Positions 40,248 through 48,276 of a stretch of DNA of 64,000 bases are shown piece by piece. Origin of the DNA: Thermocrinis minervae. Lineage in GTDB: Bacteria; Aquificota; Aquificia; Aquificales; Aquificaceae. Each line of letters begins with the position of its first letter. The stretch's first letter is position 1. The notes beneath the pieces were generated by a model. That model saw only the letters and a list, made by a program, of their open reading frames with translations, did no database searches and was not told the DNA's origin. The stretch is taken from assembly GCF_900142435.1 (NCBI RefSeq), contig NZ_LT670846.1, positions 896,750 through 960,749 on the forward strand, read 5' to 3'. The position numbers were made by a program, and so were the translations under genes.

Positions 40248-41488
40248 AGTTTTTAGTCTGGGGGCTTGGAGTCAGCGGCAGGGCCGCCGTAGAGCTCTTA
40301 AGGTCAAAGGGCTTTGAAGTCTTTGCAGGTGACGATAAGGATGGTACAGACTTTAGGGAGATACTCCCTTACGTGGATACGGTGGTTCTGTCTCCTGGTG
40401 TACCACCCTCTCACCCCCTTTGGAAAGAAGCCTTAAGGTTAGGTAAGGAGGTCATAGGGGAGCTCGAGCTCGCATGGAGGTTCTTCAAAGGTAAAGCCAT
40501 CGCCATAACAGGTACAGACGGAAAGTCCACCACCACGAGGCTCACCTACCTTATGCTAAAGGAGGCTTATGCCAACGTGGAGGAGGGTGGAAACATAGGA
40601 ACGCCCTTCTCCAAAATAGCCCTTGAAAACCCAAACTGCCTAGCTGTTCTCGAAGTTTCCTCCTTTCAGGGTAAGACTCTTAAAACCTTCAGACCGGTAG
40701 GCGGTGCCTTTCTCAACTTCTCGGAGGACCACCTTGACTGGCATCCTGACCTTGAGGACTACCTTAGGAGCAAGTACAACATATTCGCAAACCAACAAGA
40801 AGAAGACTTTCTCCTCCTAAACGGCGAGCAACCTGCAGTAAGGGATACACCCACAAAGGCAAGAAAAATCTTCTTTGGGAATGGTTTTTCTGCACGGATA
40901 GAAAGGGGCAGAGGAGTTTTTGAAGGCGTAGAGCTCTTCCAAGTGGAAAAACTAAAGATACCAGGAAAGCATAACGCGTACAATGCCTTAGTAGCTTCTT
41001 GCATAGCTTACATTATGGGAGTAGACCTCGGGGTGATAAAAGATATACTGTATAGCTTCAAAGGTCTTCCCTACAGGCTTGAATACCTTGGGGAGATAAA
41101 GGGCGCTAAAGTTTACAACGACTCTAAGTCTACTACACCCAATTCACTGAGGGCTGCCCTTGAAAGCTTTGATAATGTAATTCTAATAGCTGGCGGAAAG
41201 GACAAAGGTGCCGATTTTTCCTCCCTTAAGGACCTAGTAAAGAAGAAGGTAAAGAAGGCCATCCTCATAGGCCAAGCTAAGGAGAAGATAGCCTCTGCTT
41301 GGGATAGTGCCACTCAAGTGGAGCTCTCTAGGAACTTAGAAGAAGCCTTTGAGAAGGCCCTTTCGGCAGCCCAAAGGGGAGACGTGATCCTCTTTTCACC
41401 AGGATGTGCATCCTTTGATATGTTTACAGACTACAAGGAAAGGGGAGAGGTCTTCAAAAAGATCTTTCAAAAGTATACCGTGGTATAA
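40244..41488 (+). CDS. murD: UDP-N-acetylmuramoylalanine--D-glutamate ligase
   Basis: 414-residue cytoplasmic Mur ligase adding D-Glu to UDP-MurNAc-L-Ala. The N-terminal Rossmann-like domain begins KFLVWGLGVSGRAAVELL. The ATP-binding motif is AITGTDGKSTTTRL (near residue 86), then EVSSFQ, NFSEDHLDWHPDLEDY and the C-terminal NDSKSTTPNSLRAAL and GGKDKGADF. It overlaps the MFS gene by 4 nt. Other division/cell-wall genes are not adjacent. Its TAA stop is inside the TATAAT before the M23 peptidase gene. Confidence 0.97.
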   Translation: MKFLVWGLGVSGRAAVELLRSKGFEVFAGDDKDGTDFREILPYVDTVVLSPGVPPSHPLWKEALRLGKEVIGELELAWRFFKGKAIAITGTDGKSTTTRLTYLMLKEAYANVEEGGNIGTPFSKIALENPNCLAVLEVSSFQGKTLKTFRPVGGAFLNFSEDHLDWHPDLEDYLRSKYNIFANQQEEDFLLLNGEQPAVRDTPTKARKIFFGNGFSARIERGRGVFEGVELFQVEKLKIPGKHNAYNALVASCIAYIMGVDLGVIKDILYSFKGLPYRLEYLGEIKGAKVYNDSKSTTPNSLRAALESFDNVILIAGGKDKGADFSSLKDLVKKKVKKAILIGQAKEKIASAWDSATQVELSRNLEEAFEKALSAAQRGDVILFSPGCASFDMFTDYKERGEVFKKIFQKYTVV

Positions 41489-41489
41489 T
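41484..41489 (+). promoter_or_regulatory. -10 element of the M23-bactofilin unit containing the murD stop
   Basis: TATAAT at 41484-41489. The central TAA (41486-41488) is the murD stop. The M23 gene ATG is 27 nt downstream and has a good GGGGGTGAG ribosome binding site, so this one is not leaderless. No strong -35. Confidence 0.45.
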
Positions 41490-41516
41490 TGCCCTAACAA
41501 CCTCTGGGGGTGAGCC

Positions 41517-42344
41517 ATGAGTAACCGCATAACCCTCGTAGTAGTCTTTCACGAAGGAAGGGAACCAAAGAGGATAAGCGTAAAGAAATCACACATAAAG
41601 ATACTCCTTTTAGCTTTGGCATTTTTAGGAACACTCTCCGTAGCTTTATACGCGTATGGGATTTTTAAATCTGTAGAGAACGAGCTACTAAAAGATAAAG
41701 TTACCAGTCTCGAGAGAAAACTCAAGCAAAGAGAATACGAGCTTTCTACACTTACTCAGAACAAAGATCAGCTCATTGACAAGGTCAGAATCTTAGAAAG
41801 TAAGATACAGAACCTGGAAGCTTACCTGCAACAAAGGGGCATTCTAAAGAAGCCTTCAGTGGGTGGTCCCTCAAGACCTGTTAGCCTTTCAAACCTCCAA
41901 GCCCTTGACTACCTCGTAGAAAGAGCGGGCTTAATAGAGAGGCACATAAAGGGAACCCCATTAGGCTATCCCACTCATGGTAATATAACTTCGCTCATGG
42001 GTGTCAGAAGAAATCCCTTCGGAAAAGGCTACGAGTTCCACTCAGGCATAGACATAGAGGCTCCCTACGGTGCTCCAGTTGTAGCTACAGCAGAGGGTAT
42101 AGTCAGACATGCAGGATGGTTAGGTCAATACGGCAAAGCCGTCATCATAGACCATCCTACTGGCTACTCTACCCTCTACGGACATCTTTCGGAAGTTTTA
42201 GTAAAAGTCGGTCAGAGGGTTAAAGGAGGAGAAGAGATAGGCAGAGTTGGTTCCACGGGAAGAAGTACTGGTCCTCACCTACACTACGAAGTAACAAGGA
42301 ATGGGAAGTACTTAGATCCTCTCGACTTTGTCTCGATGAGGTAA
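41517..42344 (+). CDS. membrane-anchored M23 family peptidoglycan endopeptidase
   Basis: 275 residues. A short cytoplasmic tail precedes one membrane segment (about 25-46, KILLLALAFLGTLSVALYAYGIF) listed here in part. A coiled coil follows (about 50-105), then the LytM/M23 domain (about 150-272) with zinc ligands in FHSGIDIEAPYGAPV (His/Asp) and GPHLHYEV (His-x-His), and the catalytic region STLYGHLSE. It should cut peptidoglycan cross-links in the periplasm. The bactofilin gene follows 4 bp later. M23-bactofilin pairs control cell shape in several bacteria (CcmA-Csd1 type), so a shape role is likely here. Confidence 0.92.
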   Translation: MSNRITLVVVFHEGREPKRISVKKSHIKILLLALAFLGTLSVALYAYGIFKSVENELLKDKVTSLERKLKQREYELSTLTQNKDQLIDKVRILESKIQNLEAYLQQRGILKKPSVGGPSRPVSLSNLQALDYLVERAGLIERHIKGTPLGYPTHGNITSLMGVRRNPFGKGYEFHSGIDIEAPYGAPVVATAEGIVRHAGWLGQYGKAVIIDHPTGYSTLYGHLSEVLVKVGQRVKGGEEIGRVGSTGRSTGPHLHYEVTRNGKYLDPLDFVSMR

Positions 42345-42348
42345 TGCC

Positions 42349-42738
42349 ATGTTCGGTAAGAAAGCTCAGGAGATTAGTAAAGAAGAGATCTTAAACCTCA
42401 TAGCTCCAGGAACTGTGATAGAGGGTAACCTAAACGTAGAGTCGGAAGGTATAAACAGGATAGACGGCCGGCTTGTGGGTAACGTAAAGGGGAAGGGTAG
42501 CCTCATAATAGGGGAGAAGGGTAGTGTTAAGGGTGATGTGCAGGTGGCTCATGTGATAGTGTATGGAACCGTGGAAGGTAACATAGTGGCCAAGACTTTG
42601 GAGATAAAGGCTACAGGAAAGGTTACAGGAAATCTCCAGGTAGAAGAACTGACGATTGAAAGAGGAGCGCTCTTTAACGGCGAGTGTAGGATGAATAGGG
42701 CTACATCCTCAGAACTATCTCCTGAGCAAAGTCCATAG
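42349..42738 (+). CDS. bactofilin
   Basis: 129-residue bactofilin (DUF583), a polymer-forming beta-helical cytoskeletal protein. The core (about 20-110) shows repeating short beta-strand units: GTVIEGNLNVES, RIDGRLVGNVKG, LIIGEKGSVKGDV, VIVYGTVEGNI, LEIKATGKVTGNL, with a polar C-terminal tail. The N-terminal MFGKKAQEISKEE tail may contact membrane or partner. It starts 4 bp after the M23 peptidase and is probably co-expressed with it. The last 38 bp overlap the convergent icd gene. Confidence 0.93.
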   Translation: MFGKKAQEISKEEILNLIAPGTVIEGNLNVESEGINRIDGRLVGNVKGKGSLIIGEKGSVKGDVQVAHVIVYGTVEGNIVAKTLEIKATGKVTGNLQVEELTIERGALFNGECRMNRATSSELSPEQSP

Positions 42739-43960
42739 TAGACAGGCTCTTGGCTTCTATACCCATCTTCTTGAATCCGTTGGCTATGTCTGGCGTTCCT
42801 ACCCTGTCCTCTATGGCCCTCTTTATTGCGCTGTAGATGAGCTGTGCCGCTTCTTTCCATCCTAAGTACTCAAGCATCATAGCTCCGGAGAGAGTCAGGG
42901 ACAGTGGGTTGGCTATTCCTTTACCTGCTATGTCGTAGGCTGTGCCATGTGTGCTCTCAAAGAGGGCGTATCCATCCCCTATGTTTCCACTAGGGACAAA
43001 GCCAGGGCCACCTACCAAAGCAGCAGCAAGGTCAGATATGTAGTCTCCGTTTAGATTCTGGGTGATTATCACATCATAAGCTTCAGGCTTTAGAACAAGC
43101 TGCATGAGCATCTGATCTGTTATCACCTTCGTCAAGAGTACCTGTCCTTCCTTTGGCTCACCCTCCGTTATAACCCTGTCCTTAAACTCTTCCTCCTTGG
43201 CTACCTCAAAGGCCCAGTTCATAAAGGCTCCTTCCGTAGCCTTCATTATGTTCCCCTTTCCTACTACGGCAACTACCTTTTTGCCGTTTTCCAAAGCCCA
43301 ACGTAAAGCCTTCCTTACATGCCTTTTGGTTTTGAACTCACTCATAGGTTTTACTGTGATGCCACAATCTTCTGGAAGCGCAAATTCATCTACTCCCATC
43401 TCCTTCACAAAAAACTCCCTTACTTTCTTTGTATCTTCAGCCTTAGGCATGTACTCTATGCCCATGTAAACGTCGTCTGAGTTTTCCCTAAAGACAGCTA
43501 CGTTTACCCTCTCGGGGTTTGGTATGGGTGCAGGTTGTCCGAGCCAGTATACAGGCCTTATGGCCGAATAGAAATCCATAGACTGCCTTAGTATGGCGTT
43601 AAGGGATTTGCCCCCCTTGCCTACGGGCGTTCCAAGTGGCCCTTTTATTCCAACTATAGCTTCTTTCAGGAACTCTAATGTCTCCTCAGGCATCCTCTTA
43701 CCCGTCTTAGCCTCTGCTTTGTCTCCTGCAAGAAGTTCCACCCAGTAGATGAGCTTAGAGCCTTTGTAAACTTTTTCTATGGCCTTGTTGACCACTAGTA
43801 TCATGGCTGGTGTTATCTCTGGACCTATGCCATCTCCCTCTATGTAGGGTATGATGACTCTGTCGGGTACCTCTATGCTCCTATCCTCCTTCAGCTTTAT
43901 AAAACTACCTTCCTGTGGGACTTGTACTCCACCTTCCCAAGCGTACACCCTTTCCAACAT
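42701..43960 (-). CDS. icd: isocitrate dehydrogenase, NADP type
   Basis: 419-residue enzyme of the Escherichia coli type. Motifs: VIPYIEGDGIGPEITP, SLNAILRQSMDFYSAIRPV with the phosphorylatable Ser region and Arg residues, VFRENSDDVYMGIE, GKGNIMKATEGAF, TQNLNGDYISDLAAALVGG and STHGTAYDIAGKG. In Aquificales growing by the reductive TCA cycle this enzyme can work in the carboxylating or oxalosuccinate-reducing direction (family knowledge). Direction is not readable here. It overlaps bactofilin by 38 bp. A TATGAT 12 nt before the ATG may be its -10. Confidence 0.96.
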   Translation of the reverse strand: MLERVYAWEGGVQVPQEGSFIKLKEDRSIEVPDRVIIPYIEGDGIGPEITPAMILVVNKAIEKVYKGSKLIYWVELLAGDKAEAKTGKRMPEETLEFLKEAIVGIKGPLGTPVGKGGKSLNAILRQSMDFYSAIRPVYWLGQPAPIPNPERVNVAVFRENSDDVYMGIEYMPKAEDTKKVREFFVKEMGVDEFALPEDCGITVKPMSEFKTKRHVRKALRWALENGKKVVAVVGKGNIMKATEGAFMNWAFEVAKEEEFKDRVITEGEPKEGQVLLTKVITDQMLMQLVLKPEAYDVIITQNLNGDYISDLAAALVGGPGFVPSGNIGDGYALFESTHGTAYDIAGKGIANPLSLTLSGAMMLEYLGWKEAAQLIYSAIKRAIEDRVGTPDIANGFKKMGIEAKSLSTMDFAQEIVLRM

Positions 43961-43973
43961 GCTATGAATTTTA

Positions 43974-44627
43974 TCATAAGCTTTTACTCTTATAGTACTC
44001 GCATAGATCTCTTACTGGACACTCTTCACACTTAGGCTTCGTAGGTTTACATATGGTCTGACCGAAAGCTACAAGCAGTTTGTTAAAATCTCTCCAGTAC
44101 TCCACTGGCAGGACCTTCATAAGCTCTATCTCTGTTTGGTAAGGATCCTTAGTCTTGACTATGCCCAACCTGTTGGATATCCTATGCACGTGCGTGTCTA
44201 CGCATATGGCTGGCCTTTGATAACCCTCTGCTAACACTAGGTTTGCCACCTTTCTTCCCACTCCCTTGAGCTTAAGGAGTTCCTCAAGGCTGTCTGGGAC
44301 TTTCCCTGAGTAATTATCTATAAGCTGCCTTGCAAGCTCCTTAAGCTGCCTTGCCTTGTTCCTATAAAAGCCCACGGGATATATAAGCCTTTCAAGCTCT
44401 TCAAGGGGCATATTCAAAATATCCTGCGGCGACTTGACCTTCTGGGTAAACTTTTCACACACCTGGGCAGTAGTTTCGTCCCTAGTCCTAGTTGAGAGAA
44501 GAGCACACACCAAGGTGCAGAAGGGGCTTTTCGTCTTATACGCCAGAAGGCTCACTATAGGAGCCTTCCACTTGGGAAATTCTTCTTTGAGTATCTCAAC
44601 CAGCTTGTGTATCTCCTCTTTCCTCAT
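43974..44627 (-). CDS. nth: endonuclease III
   Basis: 217-residue DNA glycosylase/AP lyase removing oxidised pyrimidines. The helix-hairpin-helix is LLKLKGVGRKVANLVL, the catalytic Asp is in ICVDTHVHRISNRLG, and the [4Fe-4S] cysteines are in C-x6-C-x2-C-x5-C form (CKPTKPKCEECPVRDLC). The catalytic Lys is expected in LKGVGRK. It starts inside the 3' end of the preceding aminotransferase gene (32-bp overlap) and ends 13 bp before the icd start. Confidence 0.95.
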   Translation of the reverse strand: MRKEEIHKLVEILKEEFPKWKAPIVSLLAYKTKSPFCTLVCALLSTRTRDETTAQVCEKFTQKVKSPQDILNMPLEELERLIYPVGFYRNKARQLKELARQLIDNYSGKVPDSLEELLKLKGVGRKVANLVLAEGYQRPAICVDTHVHRISNRLGIVKTKDPYQTEIELMKVLPVEYWRDFNKLLVAFGQTICKPTKPKCEECPVRDLCEYYKSKSL

Positions 44628-45348
44628 CCCTTATAACCTTTAGCATCTCTTGGATAACATCCTCGACCTCTGAAAAACTAAGGTTTTCTATATTTAATAC
44701 GTGAAGGCTGTCCACTAGAGCGTTTACCACAAAGACGGCGCAGTATTTCTCAAGGTCCTTCACTTTTATCCTCTCTTCTTTTATTGGAAGTTTCTCTTTG
44801 AGAAGTTTCAGGGTAGTGCCCTCAAGTAGCCCACAGTGAGTAGAAGGTGTATACAGAGTGTCTCCCTTTAGAAGTATAAGGTTTGACGAGGAGCATTCAC
44901 ACACTTCGTCCTTTTCGTTAAGGATTATACTGTCGTAATATCCTCTTTCAAGGGCGTACCTTTTGGCAAGGATGTTAAACAGATAACTGGTGGTTTTGTG
45001 CTTGCATACGGGGTCTTGGGAGTGTCTCCTGTATGGATACACACAGAGGTTTACTTCTTTGGGCTTTCTTGGAAGGTCTTTGACTAGGAGCATGTTCCTG
45101 TAAGCAACAGGTCTTTCCCAAAAGTTGTCTGGACCTTCAGAAAGGAGTACGTACTTCACGTATACGTTTGTCTTTCCATGAGTATGTTCTACTATATGTT
45201 GCAGAAACTCTTCGTAGCTAGGGTAGGGCATCCCAAGGAACTCTGCCGAACTCCTGAGCCTTTGGTAATGCCTCTTTAAGCGCTTGTTTGGACCTAAAAA
45301 CTTTATGGTTTCAAAGAGACCTTCTCCATACTGAAGGGTTCGGTTCAT
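44596..45348 (-). CDS. pabC: class IV aminotransferase, probable aminodeoxychorismate lyase
   Basis: 250-residue fold-type IV PLP enzyme. The N-terminus LQYGEGLFETIKFL is typical, and the PLP lysine is in CKHKTTSYLFNILAKRYA. CECSSSNLILLKGDTLYTPS and GLLEGTTLKLL complete the pattern. The short length and the GxLEGTT form favour aminodeoxychorismate lyase (p-aminobenzoate/folate) over branched-chain or D-amino acid transaminases, but this is not certain. It overlaps aroD by 4 nt, and aroD supplies chorismate precursors, which fits the assignment. It overlaps nth by 32 bp. Confidence 0.75.
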   Translation of the reverse strand: MNRTLQYGEGLFETIKFLGPNKRLKRHYQRLRSSAEFLGMPYPSYEEFLQHIVEHTHGKTNVYVKYVLLSEGPDNFWERPVAYRNMLLVKDLPRKPKEVNLCVYPYRRHSQDPVCKHKTTSYLFNILAKRYALERGYYDSIILNEKDEVCECSSSNLILLKGDTLYTPSTHCGLLEGTTLKLLKEKLPIKEERIKVKDLEKYCAVFVVNALVDSLHVLNIENLSFSEVEDVIQEMLKVIRDEERGDTQAG

Positions 45349-46001
45349 AGGAGTATCTTTTTGAGTTCTACCATCTGATCTAAGGAAAGCTGCCCCTCGG
45401 CCGTCTTTTCACCGAGAAAGGCATAGGTTATCACTGATCCAAAGACAAAGCCTCCTATCCGTGAAAGGATGCCATACTTTCCCATGGCTATGAGTATCTT
45501 TTTGCCTTCCTCCTGTCTTCCGAGACATAAAAGCCTTGCTGTGTCTTCGTAAGACCTTGCCATTACTGCTACCTTGATCACATCAGCTCCGAACCTTCTT
45601 GCTTCTCTGAAGACCTCCCTGAGTATGTAGTCAGCCGGTGTAAGATCAAAGTTGTGGTAGGAGATTATAAGAGTCCTACCTGCAGACTTTACTATCTTCC
45701 TGACTTCTGGGAGTATATCTAAGGAGGAAAGTTCTATGTCCGTGTAGTCGCTGTAGGGAGATACTTCCCGGAATATCTCAAGCCTGTTTGGTACCTCTCT
45801 TCCACCTTCCTTGGGGCTCCTTACTGTTAGAATGGTACCAAGGCCAAGCTCCCTGGCTGTGTTTACTATGTGGAGCACATGCTTTGGATCTTTGTTTTCA
45901 AACAGGTCTACTCTTAACTCTACCAGGTCGGCACCCTTGCTTTTGCACTCTTGGAGCTTCTTCTGGAAGTCTACGTCACTTATGGGAACCGCCACCAGCA
46001 T
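45345..46001 (-). CDS. aroD: 3-dehydroquinate dehydratase, type I
   Basis: 218-residue TIM-barrel enzyme of the shikimate pathway. The family motifs are GADLVELRVDLF near the N-terminus, ILTVRSPKEGG, the catalytic His in ISYHNFDLTP, and the Schiff-base Lys in ADVIKVAVMAR. The end has MGKYGILSRIGG and SVITYAFLGEKTAEGQLS. Between argG (26-bp overlap) and the pabC-like gene (4-nt overlap) it forms part of a minus-strand amino acid/vitamin operon. Confidence 0.96.
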   Translation of the reverse strand: MLVAVPISDVDFQKKLQECKSKGADLVELRVDLFENKDPKHVLHIVNTARELGLGTILTVRSPKEGGREVPNRLEIFREVSPYSDYTDIELSSLDILPEVRKIVKSAGRTLIISYHNFDLTPADYILREVFREARRFGADVIKVAVMARSYEDTARLLCLGRQEEGKKILIAMGKYGILSRIGGFVFGSVITYAFLGEKTAEGQLSLDQMVELKKILL

Positions 46002-47193
46002 TCTTAACCCTCCCGTAGACTTTTAGGGGAAGGCCAAAGACCTTGGTAAAGTTTGCACCAGCCCTATGGTCAAAAGCATCCTTCTCCGAATAGGTAGCAA
46101 GGTCTTCAACGTAAAGGGAGTTGGGTGACTTTCTTCCTACTACCTGTACATGCCCTTTGTAGAGCTTTAGCCTCACCTTACCGTTTACTAACTTAGCCAC
46201 TTCTGAGGTAAAGGCATCTAAAGCTTCCCTTAGCTTGCTAAACCAGAGACCTTCGTAGACTACCTTTGCATACTCGTGTGGTATGTGGGTTATAAAGTAG
46301 TGGAAGGTAAACCTATCTGTGGTGAGCGAGAGGAGATCTCTGTATGCTGTGTATAAGACCATGGCTCCTGGAGCTTCGTACACCTCTCTGCTTTTTATAC
46401 CCACAAGCCTGTTTTCTACCATGTCGATCCTTCCCACTCCATGTCTGCCGGCTATCCCGTTTAGGTCCAGGATAAGCTCGCTAAGCCTTTCATATCTTCT
46501 GCCATCTATGGCTACTGGAATACCGCTTTCAAACTCTATCTCCACGTACTGAGGTTCGTCGGGTGCCTTCTTTGGATCTACGGTCCACTCAAAGGCATCT
46601 TCTGGTGGCTCTGTCCAAGGGTCTTCCAGCGGTCCACATTCTATGGATATACCCCACAGGTTCTTATCTATGGAATAGGGCCTATCCTTGGTAGCCTTCA
46701 CAGGTATGCGGTGCTTTAAAGCATACTCAACCTCTTCCTCTCTTGACTTAAACTCCCATTCTCTTACCGGTGCTAGAACTTCTATGTCTGGATCAAGGGC
46801 CCACACGGAGAGTTCAAACCTTACCTGGTCGTTTCCTTTACCCGTGGAGCCATGGGCTACGTAGCTGGCCTTTAGTTTTTTTGCATACTCTACCAGCTTT
46901 TTGGCTATCAGAGGTCTTGAAAGGGATGCCGTGAGAGGATACTGTCCTTCATAAAGGGCGAGGGCTCTAAGAGTAGGAAGGCAGTACTCTCTTGCAAACT
47001 CCTCTTTGAGATCTTCAACTATGGCATCAACGGCACCTGAGGCTTTTGCCTTCTGAGGGATCTCTGTAAGCTCCTCTCCCTGACCAACGTCTGCTGTATA
47101 GGTGATTACCTCGTAGCCCCTGTCTGTAAGCCACCTTACTATGACAGAGGTATCAAGACCGCCCGAGTAGGCCAATATTACCCTTTTCAACAT
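45976..47193 (-). CDS. argG: argininosuccinate synthase
   Basis: 405-residue enzyme joining citrulline and aspartate with ATP in arginine synthesis. The ATP pyrophosphatase loop is VILAYSGGLDTSVIVRWL at the N-terminus, then ASYVAHGSTGKGNDQVRFE, DKNLWGISIECG and RHGVGRIDMVENR. Length is normal. It is first in the run argG-aroD-pabC-nth-icd. A minus-strand TATAAT lies 8 nt before its ATG, sharing a 35-bp divergent spacer with secG. Confidence 0.97.
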   Translation of the reverse strand: MLKRVILAYSGGLDTSVIVRWLTDRGYEVITYTADVGQGEELTEIPQKAKASGAVDAIVEDLKEEFAREYCLPTLRALALYEGQYPLTASLSRPLIAKKLVEYAKKLKASYVAHGSTGKGNDQVRFELSVWALDPDIEVLAPVREWEFKSREEEVEYALKHRIPVKATKDRPYSIDKNLWGISIECGPLEDPWTEPPEDAFEWTVDPKKAPDEPQYVEIEFESGIPVAIDGRRYERLSELILDLNGIAGRHGVGRIDMVENRLVGIKSREVYEAPGAMVLYTAYRDLLSLTTDRFTFHYFITHIPHEYAKVVYEGLWFSKLREALDAFTSEVAKLVNGKVRLKLYKGHVQVVGRKSPNSLYVEDLATYSEKDAFDHRAGANFTKVFGLPLKVYGRVKNAGGGSHK

Positions 47194-47201
47194 AAGGCAA
47201 G

Positions 47202-47221
47202 ATTATAAATCAAGATATAAT
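47202..47221. promoter_or_regulatory. adjacent divergent -10 elements (argG / secG)
   Basis: Minus-strand TATAAT (47207-47202) is 8 nt before the argG ATG (47193). Plus-strand TATAAT (47216-47221) is 7 nt before the secG ATG (47229). Both imply transcription starting at or next to the start codon. The -10 boxes are perfect, the -35 regions poor. Confidence 0.5.
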
Positions 47222-47228
47222 CATACCC

Positions 47229-47561
47229 ATGTACTACTTTTTGCTTGTGCTCTTTATAATATCGTGCCTATTTTTAATACTGGTGGTGTTGGTACAAAGG
47301 GGTGGGTCGGACGTAGGGACTGCCTTCGGAGGTATGGGACAAGGAGCCTTCGGACCTGGAGGTGTAGACACTATACTGACCAAGATGACCCTGTGGCTTG
47401 GCCTTTTTATAGTGGCCCTGGCCATACTATTGAACCTCCTTTATCCCTCCAAGAAGTCTGTGTTTGAGAATGAAGGTAAAGGACCTGTTAAGTCTGAACA
47501 AGGGCTCCCAAAGGGACAGACAGCTCCTGCTGGCACACCTTCTGAGCAAAAGACCCGCTGA
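47229..47561 (+). CDS. secG: preprotein translocase subunit SecG
   Basis: 110-residue inner membrane protein of the SecYEG channel. The first helix is FLLVLFIISCLFLILVVLVQ (residues 4-23), followed by the SecG signature RGGSDVGTAFGGMGQGAFGPGG and a second helix WLGLFIVALAILLNLLY. The last 30 residues are a polar tail (PVKSEQGLPKGQTAP...) encoded by DNA that also encodes the PrmC N-terminus in another frame, an overlap of 92 bp. Confidence 0.95.
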   Translation: MYYFLLVLFIISCLFLILVVLVQRGGSDVGTAFGGMGQGAFGPGGVDTILTKMTLWLGLFIVALAILLNLLYPSKKSVFENEGKGPVKSEQGLPKGQTAPAGTPSEQKTR

Positions 47562-48276
47562 TGTCTACCTTCTTATGGAAGAAGAGGTCCCGCAGGAAAT
47601 AGTCCAAAAGTACATGAGTATGCTCGAAGCCCTAGAAGAGTTGCCCTTACAGTACCTTATAGGCGAGTGGGACTTTATGGGAAGAACCTTCAAAGTGGAA
47701 GAGGGAATCCTAATACCAAGGCCTGAAACAGAACTCCTCGTGGAGAAGGTCCTTTCCCTTCTTGAAAAGGACAAGGATCTCCTGGGCTTTGAAATAGGTG
47801 TGGGGACAGGATGCATAAGCATATCTTTACTGTTGGAAAGGCCAAGGCTTAGGATGTACGCAAGCGATGTGCAACAGAAGGCTATAGAGCTTGCTAGGAA
47901 GAACGCTCAAAGGTACGGAGTCCAAGACAGACTCTTTTTGGTGCTCGGAGATATGTTTGAGCCGGTAAAGGATATGGTATTTGACTTTGTAGTTTCCAAC
48001 CCTCCATACATACCAAAACGCATGTGGGAAAAGCTGGATCCTAAAGTAAGAAAAGAGGGCTATCTTTCTCTGATAGGTGGAGAGAAGGGCACGGAGTTCT
48101 ACGAGAGGTTTTCCAAAGAGGTAGGTAAGCATCTGAAGGAAGGAGGATTCTTTGCCCTTGAGATAGGACATGATCAGGGTAAGGTAGTTAGGAAGCTCTT
48201 TGAGAAGGAAGGCTTTAGAGTAGAGGTCTACAAGGACCTTTCAGGTCAGGATAGGTTGGTGGTAGGATGGAAGTAG
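47470..48276 (+). CDS. prmC: peptide chain release factor glutamine methyltransferase
   Basis: 268 residues from the ATG at 47470 (MKVKDLLSLNKGSQRD...). PrmC methylates the Gln of the GGQ motif in RF1/RF2. The N-terminal helical domain binds the release factor. The SAM domain has GRTFKVEEGILIPRPETELLVEKV, FEIGVGTGCISISLLL, and the catalytic FVVSNPPYIPKRM. The first 31 codons overlap secG out of frame. A start after the secG stop would remove part of the helical domain, so the overlap seems genuine. It overlaps the CNNM gene by 10 bp. Confidence 0.94.
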   Translation: MKVKDLLSLNKGSQRDRQLLLAHLLSKRPADVYLLMEEEVPQEIVQKYMSMLEALEELPLQYLIGEWDFMGRTFKVEEGILIPRPETELLVEKVLSLLEKDKDLLGFEIGVGTGCISISLLLERPRLRMYASDVQQKAIELARKNAQRYGVQDRLFLVLGDMFEPVKDMVFDFVVSNPPYIPKRMWEKLDPKVRKEGYLSLIGGEKGTEFYERFSKEVGKHLKEGGFFALEIGHDQGKVVRKLFEKEGFRVEVYKDLSGQDRLVVGWK

